Shown in pieces: positions 35,455 through 45,006 of a stretch of 64,000 nucleotides of DNA. The stretch's first letter is position 1. Every line of letters begins with the position of its first letter. Origin of the DNA: Draconibacterium sp. (GTDB taxonomy: Bacteria > Bacteroidota > Bacteroidia > Bacteroidales > Prolixibacteraceae); contig WOYV01000039.1 of assembly GCA_011620585.1 (NCBI GenBank), positions 1-64,000 of the forward strand. Reading direction: 5' to 3'. The translations under genes were made by a program, and so were the position numbers. Under the pieces are notes generated by a model. The model made no database searches and was not told where the DNA came from. It saw nothing but the letters and a program-made list of their open reading frames with translations.

Positions 35455-37050
35455 TTAAAAACCATTTAGTTTCATCAATACCGTTGGAAGAAGAAGGAAA
35501 AATCCCAGGATACTCAGTAAAATAATAAACGGCGCTACCCATTTGAACCATTTTTCATAAGGAATTCTGGCTACACCCAACACCCCAATCAATACTCCCG
35601 AAGTTGGGGTAATCATATTGGTAAACCCATCGCCAAATTGAAAAGCTACTACTGTTGCCTGACGCGAGATCCCAATTAAATCAGAAAACTGCGACATCAT
35701 GGGCATGGTAAGCGCTGCTTTTCCCGAACCACTCGGAATAAAAATATTCAGAAAAGTCTGGATAAGATACATTACACTAATCGAGCCCACTTTTCCAAGA
35801 TCTTCCATCGATTTAGAGACTTCGTATAAAATGGTATCGATGATTTTTCCATCCTGCAAAATAACGATTATACCGCCTGCAAGTCCTACCACCATGGCTG
35901 CCGATAAAATATCTTTGGCGCCTTCAATAAACGATCCGGTAATTTCGTTGGCGTTTTTCCCCACAGCAATTCCCGAAAAAATACCTAATGCCAGGAAAAG
36001 TGTGGCAATTTCCATCACATACCAACTGTAGCCCATCACTCCAACAATCAGAAAAACGATAGTAAAAGTGAGCAAACCCAGGATATAATAATGCACTGTT
36101 TTGCGCAACGAAAAAATTCCTGTAAGAATAAAAGCAACCGTACTTACAGGGATAGCCGGAACTCTCAGAATGTTGTTCCCGATTTTGAGTTCGCTAATTG
36201 GATAATAAAATGAAAACAGTAGCAATATCGCTGAAAGAAATATAAACGAAAACCAGGCCCGTCGTGGCACATTGAATTCAAAATCGGTGTTACTTTCCTC
36301 ATTTCTCTTTCGCCAGTGTTCGTCATCCTCGAAAACCAACGATTTTTCGGGATGCTTTTTGATTTTGGAAGCATAACGTAAAATGAAAGCGAAACCAACA
36401 ACATTGATTACCAGCCACATAAAAATCCGGTATTCGATGCCCGAAAACAAAGGTAAATCAGAAAGTCCCTGCGCAATTCCAACGGTGAACGGATTTAGAA
36501 AAGCACCTGCAAAACCAAGTGCTGCCGCCACAAAACACAACGAAACTCCCACAATCGAGTCGTAACCCATCGAAATGGCCAGTGGCACAAATATAATCGT
36601 GAAAGCGATGGTTTCTTCACTCATCCCAAAAACAGCTCCAAATAAGCTGAAGATGAACATGATACCGGTTAGGATGATGTTGTTTACCCCAATTTTTCGC
36701 AGAAGCCGCGAACGTTCCCACTTTTTTGAGAACTTCAGGAAGCTGTAAATACCAATATCAATCGATTTGCTATCATTCAGAATCCAGAAGGCGCCACCAA
36801 TCATCAGAATAAATGCGATGATATTTGCCGTGTTTACAAAGCCATCGAAAAATGCCGAAAGTATTTGCCAGGTTTGTTTTTGGCTGTCGATATAATGAAA
36901 CGAACCGGGTTGAATTACACTGCGTTCTACTCCGTTTACCAGCACAGTTTCACGAGCAAATTCACCGCCAGGTATAAACCAGGTTAGAGCTGCACTGAAA
37001 ATGACCAATACAAAAATAATAACGTAAGTGTGTGGAACTTTTCTGAGCAT
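35455..37050 (-). CDS. YfcC-family (DcuC/AbgT-related) membrane transporter
   Basis: 531 residues, about 12-13 TM helices. Family features: N-terminal HTYVIIFVLVIFSAALTWFIPGGEF, FGAVFGMSEETIAFTIIFVPLAISMGYD, ALGFAGAFLNPFTVGIAQGLSDLP, IQTFLNIFIPSGSGKAALTMPMM and GDGFTNMITPTSGVLIGVLG (duplicated hairpin motifs of the ion-transporter superfamily). Substrates of YfcC proteins are poorly defined, probably amino acids, peptides or dicarboxylates. It is divergent from hutI and separated by 146 nt, which invites a link to histidine use; that is inference only. Confidence 0.88.
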   Translation of the reverse strand: MLRKVPHTYVIIFVLVIFSAALTWFIPGGEFARETVLVNGVERSVIQPGSFHYIDSQKQTWQILSAFFDGFVNTANIIAFILMIGGAFWILNDSKSIDIGIYSFLKFSKKWERSRLLRKIGVNNIILTGIMFIFSLFGAVFGMSEETIAFTIIFVPLAISMGYDSIVGVSLCFVAAALGFAGAFLNPFTVGIAQGLSDLPLFSGIEYRIFMWLVINVVGFAFILRYASKIKKHPEKSLVFEDDEHWRKRNEESNTDFEFNVPRRAWFSFIFLSAILLLFSFYYPISELKIGNNILRVPAIPVSTVAFILTGIFSLRKTVHYYILGLLTFTIVFLIVGVMGYSWYVMEIATLFLALGIFSGIAVGKNANEITGSFIEGAKDILSAAMVVGLAGGIIVILQDGKIIDTILYEVSKSMEDLGKVGSISVMYLIQTFLNIFIPSGSGKAALTMPMMSQFSDLIGISRQATVVAFQFGDGFTNMITPTSGVLIGVLGVARIPYEKWFKWVAPFIILLSILGFFLLLPTVLMKLNGF

Positions 37051-37196
37051 GGTTGTACGTTTTGATTCTCGAAAATAACAATATTAGTTGATTAAAATTA
37101 CGTTAAGCAGACTGATATTGGTCATTTGAATTATTGTTTTGAAAGCCTTGATTTATCCGTTCTATTTTGTACCTTATCGTATTAAAAGAAAAAAGG

Positions 37197-38450
37197 ATGA
37201 AGATACTTCTCGAAAATATAAAGGAACTTGTTCAGGTTGAAGACGAAACTGTGCCGTTTAAAGCGGGTAAGGAAATGGCGAATGTGAAAACAATCAAAGA
37301 AGCCTTTTTAATTATCCGTGACGAAATTATCGAGGATTTTGGTACCATGTCGCAGTTAAAGGATATATACCGCGACGATGATCTTTTGATCGAAATTGAC
37401 TGTTCAGACAGGCTCGTTTACCCCAGTTTTTGTGATTCGCATACGCATTTGGTTTATCCGGCCGCCCGTGAGCAGGAATTTGTCGACCGCATTAAAGGGC
37501 TTTCCTACGAAGAAATTGCCCGGCGTGGAGGAGGAATCCTGAATTCTGCAAAACTTCTGCATGATATGTCGGCTGAGGAGTTATATAACAGCGCGATGGA
37601 ACGGGTGATAGAGATCATGAAATTGGGAACCGGAGCTGTTGAAATTAAAAGCGGTTACGGGTTAAATACCAAAGATGAGCTTAAAATGCTTAGAGTTATC
37701 AGCTGGATCAGGGAAACCGCCCCAATTTGTGTACGCTCTACCTTCCTTGGAGCGCACGCCATTCCGCCTGGATACAAGAACAACAAGTCAAAATATGTCG
37801 ATATTGTGATCAATGAAATGATTCCGCAGGTGGCTGCCGAAGAACTGGCAGATTATATAGATGTTTTTTGCGACCGGGGATTTTTCTCAGTGGAAGACAC
37901 GGAAAGAATTTTAATGGCCGGAATGAAATATGGCCTGCGGCCTAAAATTCATGCCAACGAACTCGGTCTGACCGGCGGGGTTCAGGCGGGAGTGAAGTAC
38001 AACGCTTTATCGGTTGATCATCTTGAATTTATTGGAGAGGATGAAATTGCTGCCTTAAAAAACACCGAAACCATGCCAACCGTTTTACCGGGTGCCGCTT
38101 TCTTCCTGGGATTGAAGTTATCTCCAGTGCGCGAAATGATAGACGCCGGATTACCAATAGCTCTTGCATCCGATTTTAACCCGGGTTCATCGCCCAGTGG
38201 AAATATGAGCTTGATTTCCGCGATGGGTTGCATCAAGTACAAAATGTTACCCGAAGAAGTGATCAATGCCACTACTCTGAATACCGCATATGCAATGGGA
38301 ATTAGCGAATCGTACGGAAGTATTGCACGGGGAAAGGTAGCAAACTTGTTTATTACACACGAGGTTCCCGGGATTGAATACCTGCCGTATGCTTTCGGTT
38401 CAAATCTTATCGAAACCGTAATTTTAAACGGCGAGGTTCAATCATTTTAA
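37197..38450 (+). CDS. hutI: Imidazolonepropionase
   Basis: 417 residues from the ATG at 37197; a TTG at 37167 would add a non-conserved leader. Hydrolyses imidazolone-5-propionate to N-formimino-L-glutamate, step 3 of histidine degradation. Amidohydrolase-fold metal ligands: H-x-H in SFCDSHTHLVYPAAR, later His residues in PKIHANELGLTGG and SVDHLEFIGEDE, and Asp in IALASDFNPGSSPSG. The product is the substrate of the FtcD protein encoded 370 nt downstream. hutH and hutU are not in the window. Confidence 0.96.
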   Translation: MKILLENIKELVQVEDETVPFKAGKEMANVKTIKEAFLIIRDEIIEDFGTMSQLKDIYRDDDLLIEIDCSDRLVYPSFCDSHTHLVYPAAREQEFVDRIKGLSYEEIARRGGGILNSAKLLHDMSAEELYNSAMERVIEIMKLGTGAVEIKSGYGLNTKDELKMLRVISWIRETAPICVRSTFLGAHAIPPGYKNNKSKYVDIVINEMIPQVAAEELADYIDVFCDRGFFSVEDTERILMAGMKYGLRPKIHANELGLTGGVQAGVKYNALSVDHLEFIGEDEIAALKNTETMPTVLPGAAFFLGLKLSPVREMIDAGLPIALASDFNPGSSPSGNMSLISAMGCIKYKMLPEEVINATTLNTAYAMGISESYGSIARGKVANLFITHEVPGIEYLPYAFGSNLIETVILNGEVQSF

Positions 38451-38525
38451 GATTCACTGTGAAAAATCATAAACTATTATTATACAGATTTCTACTTTCG
38501 CCGGGTTGATTTTTATTGAAAATTT

Positions 38526-38805
38526 AACCACAAAGGATCGCTAAGTATAACACTAAGATATGGATGCAGAAAAGATATTTAAACAAGTGTTGGATTGCAC
38601 ATTTAGAGTACACACTGAATTAGGTCCGGGATTATTGGAAAGTACATATGAACAGTGCCAGAAATATCAACTTATCAAAAACTGTCCACTTGTAAACTCT
38701 GATTGTTGGTGAATTTTAATGTCAAAAGATTAAAAGACGGAATAAAACGCGTAATTATTTAACCTTTGAGGATCTTTGTGAAGATCTTTGAGTGCCTTTG
38801 TGGTT
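38526..38805. repeat. Inverted repeats bracketing the GxxExxY remnant
   Basis: aaccacaaagg (38526-38536) and its exact reverse complement cctttgtggtt (38795-38805) flank the remnant on both sides, with looser similarity continuing inward (aagga, ctaag, gatctttg). The arrangement resembles a small non-autonomous cassette. Confidence 0.6.
38560..38762 (+). pseudogene. GxxExxY-family protein remnant with central deletion
   Basis: The ATG at 38560 opens a frame with the family start: MDAEKIFKQVLDCTFRVHTE, then LGPGLLESTYEQC (the G-x-x-E-x-x-Y signature). It soon leaves the family sequence and stops at about 38712. A different frame then reads LLVNFNVKRLKDGIKRVII to 38762, which is the normal C-terminus. 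The middle, including the PD-(D/E)XK-like core (usually DLLVEN...EVKSV), is gone. Found between hutI and ftcD, interrupting what would otherwise be an adjacent gene pair. Confidence 0.75.
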
Positions 38806-38820
38806 TAAAAAAGAAACGAA

Positions 38821-40518
38821 ATGAAAAAAATTATCGAGTGTGTGCCCAATTTTTCAGAAGGCCGCGATTTAAGTATAATCAAAGAAATTACCAACGCCAT
38901 TGAAAGCGTAGCTGAAATCAGCTTGCTGGATGTCGATCCCGGCAAAGCAACAAACCGTACAGTGGTTACTTTTGTAGGCGAACCTGAGCGTGTGATAGAA
39001 GCTGCTTTTCGGGGTATCAAGCGCGCTGCTGAACTTATCGACATGAGTAAACATCATGGCGAGCACCCGCGTTTTGGCGCCACCGATGTTTGTCCGCTGG
39101 TACCTGTTGCCAATGTAACGATGGAAGAAGCCGTGGAATATGCCCGCAAACTGGCAGAAAGAGTTGGAAAAGAACTGGATATTCCGGTATTCTGTTACGA
39201 ATTTGCAGCATTCAATGAAAAAAGAAGGAGTCTTGCGAATTGTCGTTCTGGCGGGTACGAAGCATTAAAAGAGCGAATTACTACCGCAGAATGGAAGCCC
39301 GATTTTGGCCCGAATGTTTGGTCTGAACGTGTTGCAGGAAGCGGAGCCACCGCGATTGGGGCCCGTAATTTCCTGGTGGCTTACAACGTGAATTTGAATA
39401 CGACATCGACCCGTCGCGCGAATGCTATAGCGTTTGATATCCGCGAAGCCGGACGTGTTTTACGTGAAGGTGACCCGGTTACAGGGAAAATTGTGACAGA
39501 TGAAAATGGTGAACCTGTTCGTATTCCCGGAACATTAAAAAAGACCCGTGCCATTGGCTGGTACATCGAAGAATATGGTATTGCGCAGATTTCCATTAAT
39601 CTTACCGATATTACGGTTACCCCGGTTCATGTGGCTTTTGATGAGGTTTCGGAAAAAGCCCGCGAACGGGGAATCCGGGCCACCGGTTCCGAATTGGTTG
39701 GTTTGATTCCGCTCCGGGCAATGTTAGATGCCGGGAAATACTTCCTGAGAAAACAGCAGCGTTCAACCGGAATTTCGGATGAAGAAATCATAAAAATTGC
39801 TGTTAAATCGCTTGGGCTGGACGAACTGGCCCCTTTCGACCCGAAAAAGAAAATCATCGAATATGTAATTGAAGATAAATCAGCAAAGAAACTCATCGAC
39901 ATGACTTTGGCGCAGTTTAAAGATGAAACTGCGTCGGAATCACCGGCTCCTGGAGGTGGTTCCATATCTGCTTATGCTGGAGCTCTTGGAGCTGCGCTGG
40001 GGTCGATGGTGGCCAATCTTTCGTCGCACAAGCGGGGTTGGGATGAAAGGTGGGAAGAATTCTCCGACTGGGCAGAAAAGGGAAAAGTATATCATTCGGC
40101 GCTGTTGAAATGTGTGGATGAGGACACTGCCGCTTTTAACAAAATTATGGCTGCAATTGGTTTACCCAAAGCCAGTGAACAGGAAAAAAATGAAAGGAAA
40201 CAAGCCATTCAAGTTGCTACAAAAAATGCCATTGAAGTTCCGCTAAAAGTAATGCAACTGGCCCATGATTCGATGGAAGTATTACTGGCGATGGCCGAAA
40301 CCGGCAATCCCAATTCGGTTTCTGATGTTGGAGTAGGGGCGCTTTGTGCCAGAACGGCTGTTGAAGGCGCTTACCTGAACGTAAAGATTAACGCGGCTGG
40401 GTTTGCTGATAAAAAGTTTATGGACTTGAACCTGAAAAAAGCAGAAGTTCTGCTTCGTTCGGCGAAAGAAAAGGAAGCTGAAATTTTAAAAGTCGTCCAT
40501 CAAAAGATTGAAGGATAA
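38821..40518 (+). CDS. ftcD: Bifunctional glutamate formimidoyltransferase / formimidoyltetrahydrofolate cyclodeaminase
   Basis: 565 residues, the fused FTCD form. The N-terminal formiminotransferase part (about 1-330) begins KKIIECVPNFSEGRD and includes VDPGKATNRTVVTFVG, HHGEHPRFGATDVCPLVPV and IGWYIEEYGIAQISINL. The C-terminal cyclodeaminase part (about 355-565) has AQFKDETASESPAPGGGSISAYAGALGAAL and NPNSVSDVGVGALCARTAVEGAYLNVKIN. It transfers the formimino group from formiminoglutamate to tetrahydrofolate and then releases ammonia, yielding methenyl-THF and glutamate. Functionally follows hutI. Confidence 0.96.
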   Translation: MKKIIECVPNFSEGRDLSIIKEITNAIESVAEISLLDVDPGKATNRTVVTFVGEPERVIEAAFRGIKRAAELIDMSKHHGEHPRFGATDVCPLVPVANVTMEEAVEYARKLAERVGKELDIPVFCYEFAAFNEKRRSLANCRSGGYEALKERITTAEWKPDFGPNVWSERVAGSGATAIGARNFLVAYNVNLNTTSTRRANAIAFDIREAGRVLREGDPVTGKIVTDENGEPVRIPGTLKKTRAIGWYIEEYGIAQISINLTDITVTPVHVAFDEVSEKARERGIRATGSELVGLIPLRAMLDAGKYFLRKQQRSTGISDEEIIKIAVKSLGLDELAPFDPKKKIIEYVIEDKSAKKLIDMTLAQFKDETASESPAPGGGSISAYAGALGAALGSMVANLSSHKRGWDERWEEFSDWAEKGKVYHSALLKCVDEDTAAFNKIMAAIGLPKASEQEKNERKQAIQVATKNAIEVPLKVMQLAHDSMEVLLAMAETGNPNSVSDVGVGALCARTAVEGAYLNVKINAAGFADKKFMDLNLKKAEVLLRSAKEKEAEILKVVHQKIEG

Positions 40519-40873
40519 AAAAAGAGGCTGTTCAAATAAATGAGCAGCTTCACCTGTTTTCGGCACAATTTTTAAAGAAAAACATTAAGGAGCTCATCTA
40601 CAATATTATATCTTATTTAAATTGCCGATTTTGGGTGTCCCAGTCGTTTTTTGGGATTTTCTGAAAATTCACTTTCGTTTTCAAATATCAAAATCTCAAA
40701 GAGTTAACTCATAATTTTTATACGTTTCACACATTTTTGCTGTGAAGGATTCGAAAATTGAAAATTTGTCGGGTGTTACAGTGTTGAAAACAGGAGACCG
40801 GTAAAAAACAACTACCGGTAAGCCGGGGTTACAAAGAGCAGGTGTTAAAAAAGCTGGAAACCTGATTTTGATT
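40519..40873. other. 355-nt intergenic region after ftcD
   Basis: No gene recognised. An 11-bp imperfect hairpin at 40524-40551 (gaggctgttca / tgagcagcttc) just after ftcD, followed by a T-rich stretch, may be its terminator. A 7-bp inverted repeat accggta/taccggt lies at 40797-40819. The rest is AT-rich and featureless. Confidence 0.45.
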
Positions 40874-41710
40874 TTAATGGCAAAGTGCTGTCAGTTCGTC
40901 AATCACTTTAAGTTTGTTTGTATTACTCAATCCAAATTCATCGAGTATTTCCTTCTTTTGCCACAATTGACGGCACAGCACAATGCCTTTTTCGGTTAGA
41001 GCAATTTTTTGTTTTTGGGTTAAATGTACGAGTGTAGTGATCGGGAAGATCCGGTAACGCTCAATTAAATCCTTTAAACTATTATTTTCAGGAAAGTCCC
41101 AGCTCAGCATTTTCAAGCCGCTACAGGTCCCGTAATCGATGGCATCGCTCGAAAAACGTGTGTTGGTTACCACCCAACTTTGAAATTCAAGTCCTTTATA
41201 CTCAGTATCGTTTTTTCGAACTTCAATAATGTCGTTCATCCGTGAGCGGATATAAAGTGGTACCTGAACGTTCGAAATCTTTTCAGGACTGTTATGAAAC
41301 TTGCATTCCATCAGGCACTGAATTTTATGGTTGGTAGCTACCACATCTACCTCGTGTTGTACGCATACTCCCTTAATCAACTGACCTGTTTTTACTTCGA
41401 AACCTTGTTGCTTCATCAGTTCACCAATAAATTGCTCAAACGGAAAACCGGTTGGGCCAAGCTCCAGCATCGCTTTTTTGAGTTTATAACGTGCGGCCGA
41501 TCCACCGCTTTTTTTCTTTAGCAGGCCAAATGCCCGGGCATATATTTTATGGGTAGAAACACCTTCGTGAAGCCAATTCTTTATATCGCTTACGATATTC
41601 TGGATGGTTTCATCGCTGGCCCCGGCTTTCCGAAGCGAGTTTTCAAATTTCTGCTGCGAGAAAGGTTCAACCTCACCCGATGCCTTTTTTACCAAATATT
41701 TATTTTGCAT
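40874..41710 (-). CDS. ATP-cone / PD-(D/E)XK (Mrr-like) nuclease fusion protein
   Basis: 278 residues from the ATG at 41710 (an in-frame ATG at 41734 adds 8 residues). The ATP-cone domain (about 3-85) has NKYLVKKASGEVEPFSQQKFENSLRKAG and a SAARYKLKKAM end, as in ribonucleotide reductase and NrdR, where it binds ATP/dATP. A restriction-endonuclease-like domain follows (about 86-200) with the D-x(n)-E-x-K core: D122 in HEVDVVATN and E135-C-K137 in CLMECKFH. The C-terminal about 50 residues are helical (LTEKGIVLCRQLWQKKEILDEFGL) and may be a DNA-binding HhH-like unit. No modification enzyme or helicase adjoins it. Nucleotide control of a nuclease is the natural reading, but the role (repair or defence) is inferred. 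Confidence 0.82.
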   Translation of the reverse strand: MQNKYLVKKASGEVEPFSQQKFENSLRKAGASDETIQNIVSDIKNWLHEGVSTHKIYARAFGLLKKKSGGSAARYKLKKAMLELGPTGFPFEQFIGELMKQQGFEVKTGQLIKGVCVQHEVDVVATNHKIQCLMECKFHNSPEKISNVQVPLYIRSRMNDIIEVRKNDTEYKGLEFQSWVVTNTRFSSDAIDYGTCSGLKMLSWDFPENNSLKDLIERYRIFPITTLVHLTQKQKIALTEKGIVLCRQLWQKKEILDEFGLSNTNKLKVIDELTALCH

Positions 41711-41854
41711 ACACTTTTGTTTTGTTCCACTCAAAAATACAATTTATGTTGGTGTTTCATTTGCAATTTGTCTTTTCGGGTGTTCTGTATAGTTGACTCC
41801 GCTGTGTTCATCTGAATATTTGTATCTTTACCTGAAACCAATTTTACCTTTACA

Positions 41855-43000
41855 ATGAAACGAAGAACATTTATCCAGAGCACGGCCTTAACTACAGCAG
41901 GATTAAGTGTGGCCGGACTGTCATCGGCATTAAAATATCCGGAAACGGTTACAAATAAATTACCCCGCTGGCGTGGATTTAACCTGCTCGACTATTTTTC
42001 ACCATCAAAAACTGATTCAAGTCGGGGGCTGACCACCGAAGAAGAGTTAAAGTGGATGGCCGACTGGGGATTTGATTTTGTCCGAATTCCAATGGCTTAT
42101 CCTCGCTATGTAAAGTTTGATCCTTCAAAAAACATTACTCCCAACGAAGTTGTCAATTTTGATGAGAAAGTAGTGGATGAAGTGGCAGCTTTGGTCGACA
42201 TGGCCAACAAATACAATATTCATGTTAGCCTCGACTTGCACAGGGCTCCCGGTTTTTGTGTAAATGCCGGTTTTAACGAGCCTTATAATTTGTGGAAAGA
42301 TAAAGAAGCACAGGAAGCTTTTTACACACATTGGGAAATGTGGGCGAAGCGTTTTGCTTCAAAAACACGCGACCAGATCAGTTTCGACCTGGTGAACGAG
42401 CCATGTACGCGTGAAGATATGAATGATCAGTTTTCAAAACGGGGAGCGATTCCCGGGGAACTTTATCGTGAAGTGGTTTTAAAAAGCATGGAACGGATTA
42501 GAAAACACAATCCTGAGCGAACAGTTGTGGCTGATGGTAACAATGTAGGGGCTGATTTTATCCCGGAAATTGCTGATCTGGACGTAGGGCAGAGTTGTCG
42601 TGGATATTTTCCGCATTACATTTCACATTACCGGGCACCATGGGTATTCGAAAATCCGGATGACTCGCCTGCCATTGTTTGGCCGGGGACGATTGATGGA
42701 AAATATTTCGACCGAAAAAGTATAGAAGATTTTTACAAGCCATGGATTGATGCGGTGAAACAGGGGGTAGGAGTGCATTGTGGCGAGTGTGGTTGCTGGA
42801 ATGAAACTCCACATGAGGTTTTTCTGGCCTGGTTCGGGGATGTGTTAAGTGTTCTGACCGAAAATAATATTGGTTGGGGACTTTGGGAATTCAGAGGAAC
42901 CTTTGGGATTCTTAACTCGGGTAGAAAAGATGTGGATTACGAGGACTGGCATGGTTATAAGCTCGATCGTAAATTATTGGGCTTGCTTCAGAAATATTAA
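41855..43000 (+). CDS. Secreted GH5 glycoside hydrolase (cellulase family)
   Basis: 381 residues. The N-terminus MKRRTFIQSTALTTAGLSVAGLSSA is a Tat-like signal (K-R-R-x-F). GH5 barrel motifs: WRGFNLLDYF, WGFDFVRIPMAYPRY, HVSLDLHRAPG, acid/base Glu in SFDLVNEPC, HYISHYRAPWVF, and the nucleophile Glu in GVGVHCGECGCWNE. The barrel ends with GWGLWEFRGTFGILNSGRKDVDYEDWHG. Probably an endo-beta-glucanase or related beta-glycanase. No carbohydrate-binding module is attached. Single gene with hairpin terminator. Confidence 0.92.
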   Translation: MKRRTFIQSTALTTAGLSVAGLSSALKYPETVTNKLPRWRGFNLLDYFSPSKTDSSRGLTTEEELKWMADWGFDFVRIPMAYPRYVKFDPSKNITPNEVVNFDEKVVDEVAALVDMANKYNIHVSLDLHRAPGFCVNAGFNEPYNLWKDKEAQEAFYTHWEMWAKRFASKTRDQISFDLVNEPCTREDMNDQFSKRGAIPGELYREVVLKSMERIRKHNPERTVVADGNNVGADFIPEIADLDVGQSCRGYFPHYISHYRAPWVFENPDDSPAIVWPGTIDGKYFDRKSIEDFYKPWIDAVKQGVGVHCGECGCWNETPHEVFLAWFGDVLSVLTENNIGWGLWEFRGTFGILNSGRKDVDYEDWHGYKLDRKLLGLLQKY

Positions 43001-43032
43001 TGTTTTGGAATGGATCGGGATAGAAATAAAAA

Positions 43033-43056
43033 AAGGATAGGTCAACACCTATCCTT
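43033..43056. terminator. Terminator downstream of the GH5 gene
   Basis: 10-bp stem aaggataggt/acctatcctt with a 4-nt loop (caac). T-rich on both sides, with seven T's on the minus strand. Confidence 0.85.
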
Positions 43057-43220
43057 TTCATCTAACTAAACCAATAAAACTAATCAAACCTAAACCTATG
43101 AACTAAAACTATGGTTCAAATATATGGCGAATAAGTTTAATAGTGGTTATCGGAAGGTTAAGAAATGTGTTTTATAACATTTTTCGCACAAAAGTTAACA
43201 TACGGGTAATTTTCACTAAA

Positions 43221-43250
43221 AAAGCCTTCCGTTAGCTAATGGAAGGCTTT
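43221..43250 (-). terminator. Terminator of the SPOR-clpS-nfeD-floA operon
   Basis: Perfect 10-bp stem aaagccttcc/ggaaggcttt with a 10-nt loop. On the minus strand it is followed by a T-run, 22 nt past the floA stop. Confidence 0.9.
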
Positions 43251-43271
43251 ACGTATTTTCCACATTAAGTT

Positions 43272-44246
43272 TTATTCTCTTGGCGAGTTCGACTCGCCGG
43301 CAATTGAGTCACGCATTGAAGTGTCTGCCATTATGTTTTTGTATTTCATATAATCCATTATCCCCAGGTTCCCTGTACGGAAAGCCTCGGCAATGGCAAG
43401 TGGAACCTGTGCTTCTGCTTCAATCACCTTCGCTTTCATTTCCTGTGCGGTTGCTTTATACTCCTGCTCCAAAGCAATAGCCATGGCCCTGCGTTCCTCT
43501 GCCTTCGCCTGTGCAATGTTTTTATCTGCTTCAGCCTGATCCATTTGTAAAACTGCTCCAATGTTCTTACCGATGTCAATATCGGCAATATCAATCGAGA
43601 GAATCTCAAAAGCAGTACCGGCATCAAGTCCTTTTTCGAGTACAACCCGCGAAATAAAATCCGGGTTTTCGAGCACTGACTTGTGCGAGTGCGAAGAACC
43701 AATGGAAGAAACAATACCTTCGCCCACGCGGGCCAAAACGGTTTCTTCACCGGCACCACCCACCAACTGTTTAATGTTGGCACGAACGGTAACTCTTGCT
43801 TTTGCAATAAGCTGGATACCATCTTTCGAAACAGCAGTTACCGGTGGAGTGTTGATTACTTTCGGGTTTACCGACATTTGCACTGCTTCAAAAACATCGC
43901 GGCCAGCCAGGTCGATGGCTGTGGCCATATTAAACGACAATTCGATGTTGGCTTTTGCTGCCGAAACAAGAGCATGTACCACTCTGGCAACATGACCCCC
44001 AGCCAGGTAGTGAGCTTCCAGTGCATCTCTACCCAGTGGGACATCGGCTTTGGTTCCTTCAATTAATGCCCTGACGATAATACCCGGAGGTACTTTCCTG
44101 AAACGCATTAAAAATAATTGGATCAATGAGATCCGAACTCCTGAAACAAGGGCTGAAAACCACAACCCAATTGGTATAAAATAGAGGATGATAAAAAGCA
44201 ATACAATAACTGCTACAATCATTCCCCAGGTTCCTGCTACTTCCAT
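43272..44246 (-). CDS. floA: Flotillin-like protein FloA
   Basis: 324 residues. An N-terminal hydrophobic hairpin ([31 protein letters not shown]) attaches it to the membrane. A SPFH-like domain (about 40-220) has [21 protein letters not shown] and [27 protein letters not shown]. The coiled C-terminus is rich in E-A repeats ([45 protein letters not shown]), as in flotillins. It organises functional membrane microdomains. Its NfeD partner is encoded 4 nt upstream, the standard pairing. Confidence 0.95.
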   Translation of the reverse strand: MEVAGTWGMIVAVIVLLFIILYFIPIGLWFSALVSGVRISLIQLFLMRFRKVPPGIIVRALIEGTKADVPLGRDALEAHYLAGGHVARVVHALVSAAKANIELSFNMATAIDLAGRDVFEAVQMSVNPKVINTPPVTAVSKDGIQLIAKARVTVRANIKQLVGGAGEETVLARVGEGIVSSIGSSHSHKSVLENPDFISRVVLEKGLDAGTAFEILSIDIADIDIGKNIGAVLQMDQAEADKNIAQAKAEERRAMAIALEQEYKATAQEMKAKVIEAEAQVPLAIAEAFRTGNLGIMDYMKYKNIMADTSMRDSIAGESNSPRE

Positions 44247-44250
44247 TTTA

Positions 44251-44721
44251 TTATTTATTTACTGGTTCAACAATTAATTTATTCGATACAATTTTAATAA
44301 CGGTAACCGATGTATTCGGATTGATAAACGCGCCGGTTGACTGTGCTTCGGATACTTCGCCGTTTACTTTTACTTTTCCGGTCGGGGCTAAACGTCCAAC
44401 AGTTTTTCCAATGTCGCCCACTTTCACTTTTTCCTGATCGATCAGATCTACTTTGCCTACAATGTTTTTTTCCAGAATCATTTTCTTCCCGGTCCGCGAT
44501 TTGAAAAAATAATAGACCATCGCAGGCGCTACAATAATAACAACAGTCAGCGTTATAAAGCCCGCTACGGTCCCCAGGTCGGTAAACGCAATATAGATAC
44601 TGGCCAACAATAACAGGACTCCGCCAATTCCGGCAATGGTAACACCCGGGATAACGGCAAACTCAATCAGCAAGAGTACAAGTCCCAGAAGAATCAAAAG
44701 AATAATGGTAAAAATCGACAT
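44251..44721 (-). CDS. NfeD-family short protein (FloA partner)
   Basis: 156 residues, the short NfeD1b form without the ClpP-type protease domain. Two or three TM segments ([62 protein letters not shown]) precede a C-terminal OB-fold (about 85-156: [33 protein letters not shown]). Works with FloA in membrane microdomains. It follows clpS by 6 nt. Confidence 0.92.
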   Translation of the reverse strand: MSIFTIILLILLGLVLLLIEFAVIPGVTIAGIGGVLLLLASIYIAFTDLGTVAGFITLTVVIIVAPAMVYYFFKSRTGKKMILEKNIVGKVDLIDQEKVKVGDIGKTVGRLAPTGKVKVNGEVSEAQSTGAFINPNTSVTVIKIVSNKLIVEPVNK

Positions 44722-44727
44722 GGTATA

Positions 44728-45006
44728 TTAATCAATTGTGGCGTTTAGTTCTCGTTCAATAAGTGCTTCTTTCATTGGTTTTAGTGCGGCAAACGAACCT
44801 TTTTTTACATCGCATTTCCCTTTGTAATGAATCAAAATAGTGCACTGTGCAGCTTGTTCGTAGGCATGTTCGCATATTTCTACCAATGCATCAATTACAT
44901 AATCAAAAGTGTGAACATCATCGTTATGCAAGATCAGGAAGTTTTCGTTTATGACTTCTTCCTGAGAATCCTTTGACGGAATGTTTTTTGGTTCTCTAAT
45001 TGTCAT
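44728..45006 (-). CDS. clpS: ATP-dependent Clp protease adaptor ClpS
   Basis: 92 residues. Delivers N-degron substrates to ClpAP/ClpCP. ClpS motifs: FLILHNDDVHTFDYVIDALVEICEH (the N-D-D-x-H/N-T binding-pocket strand), AYEQAAQCTILIHYKGKCDVKKG. The start overlaps the upstream TPR-SPOR gene by 4 nt (ATGA). No clpA/C is adjacent. Confidence 0.92.
   Translation of the reverse strand: MTIREPKNIPSKDSQEEVINENFLILHNDDVHTFDYVIDALVEICEHAYEQAAQCTILIHYKGKCDVKKGSFAALKPMKEALIERELNATID

Noticed and set aside
43436-43995. Long open frames on both strands inside floA
   Set aside because: Their products are unlike any protein and lie wholly within the well-supported floA gene; they are by-products of its codon use.
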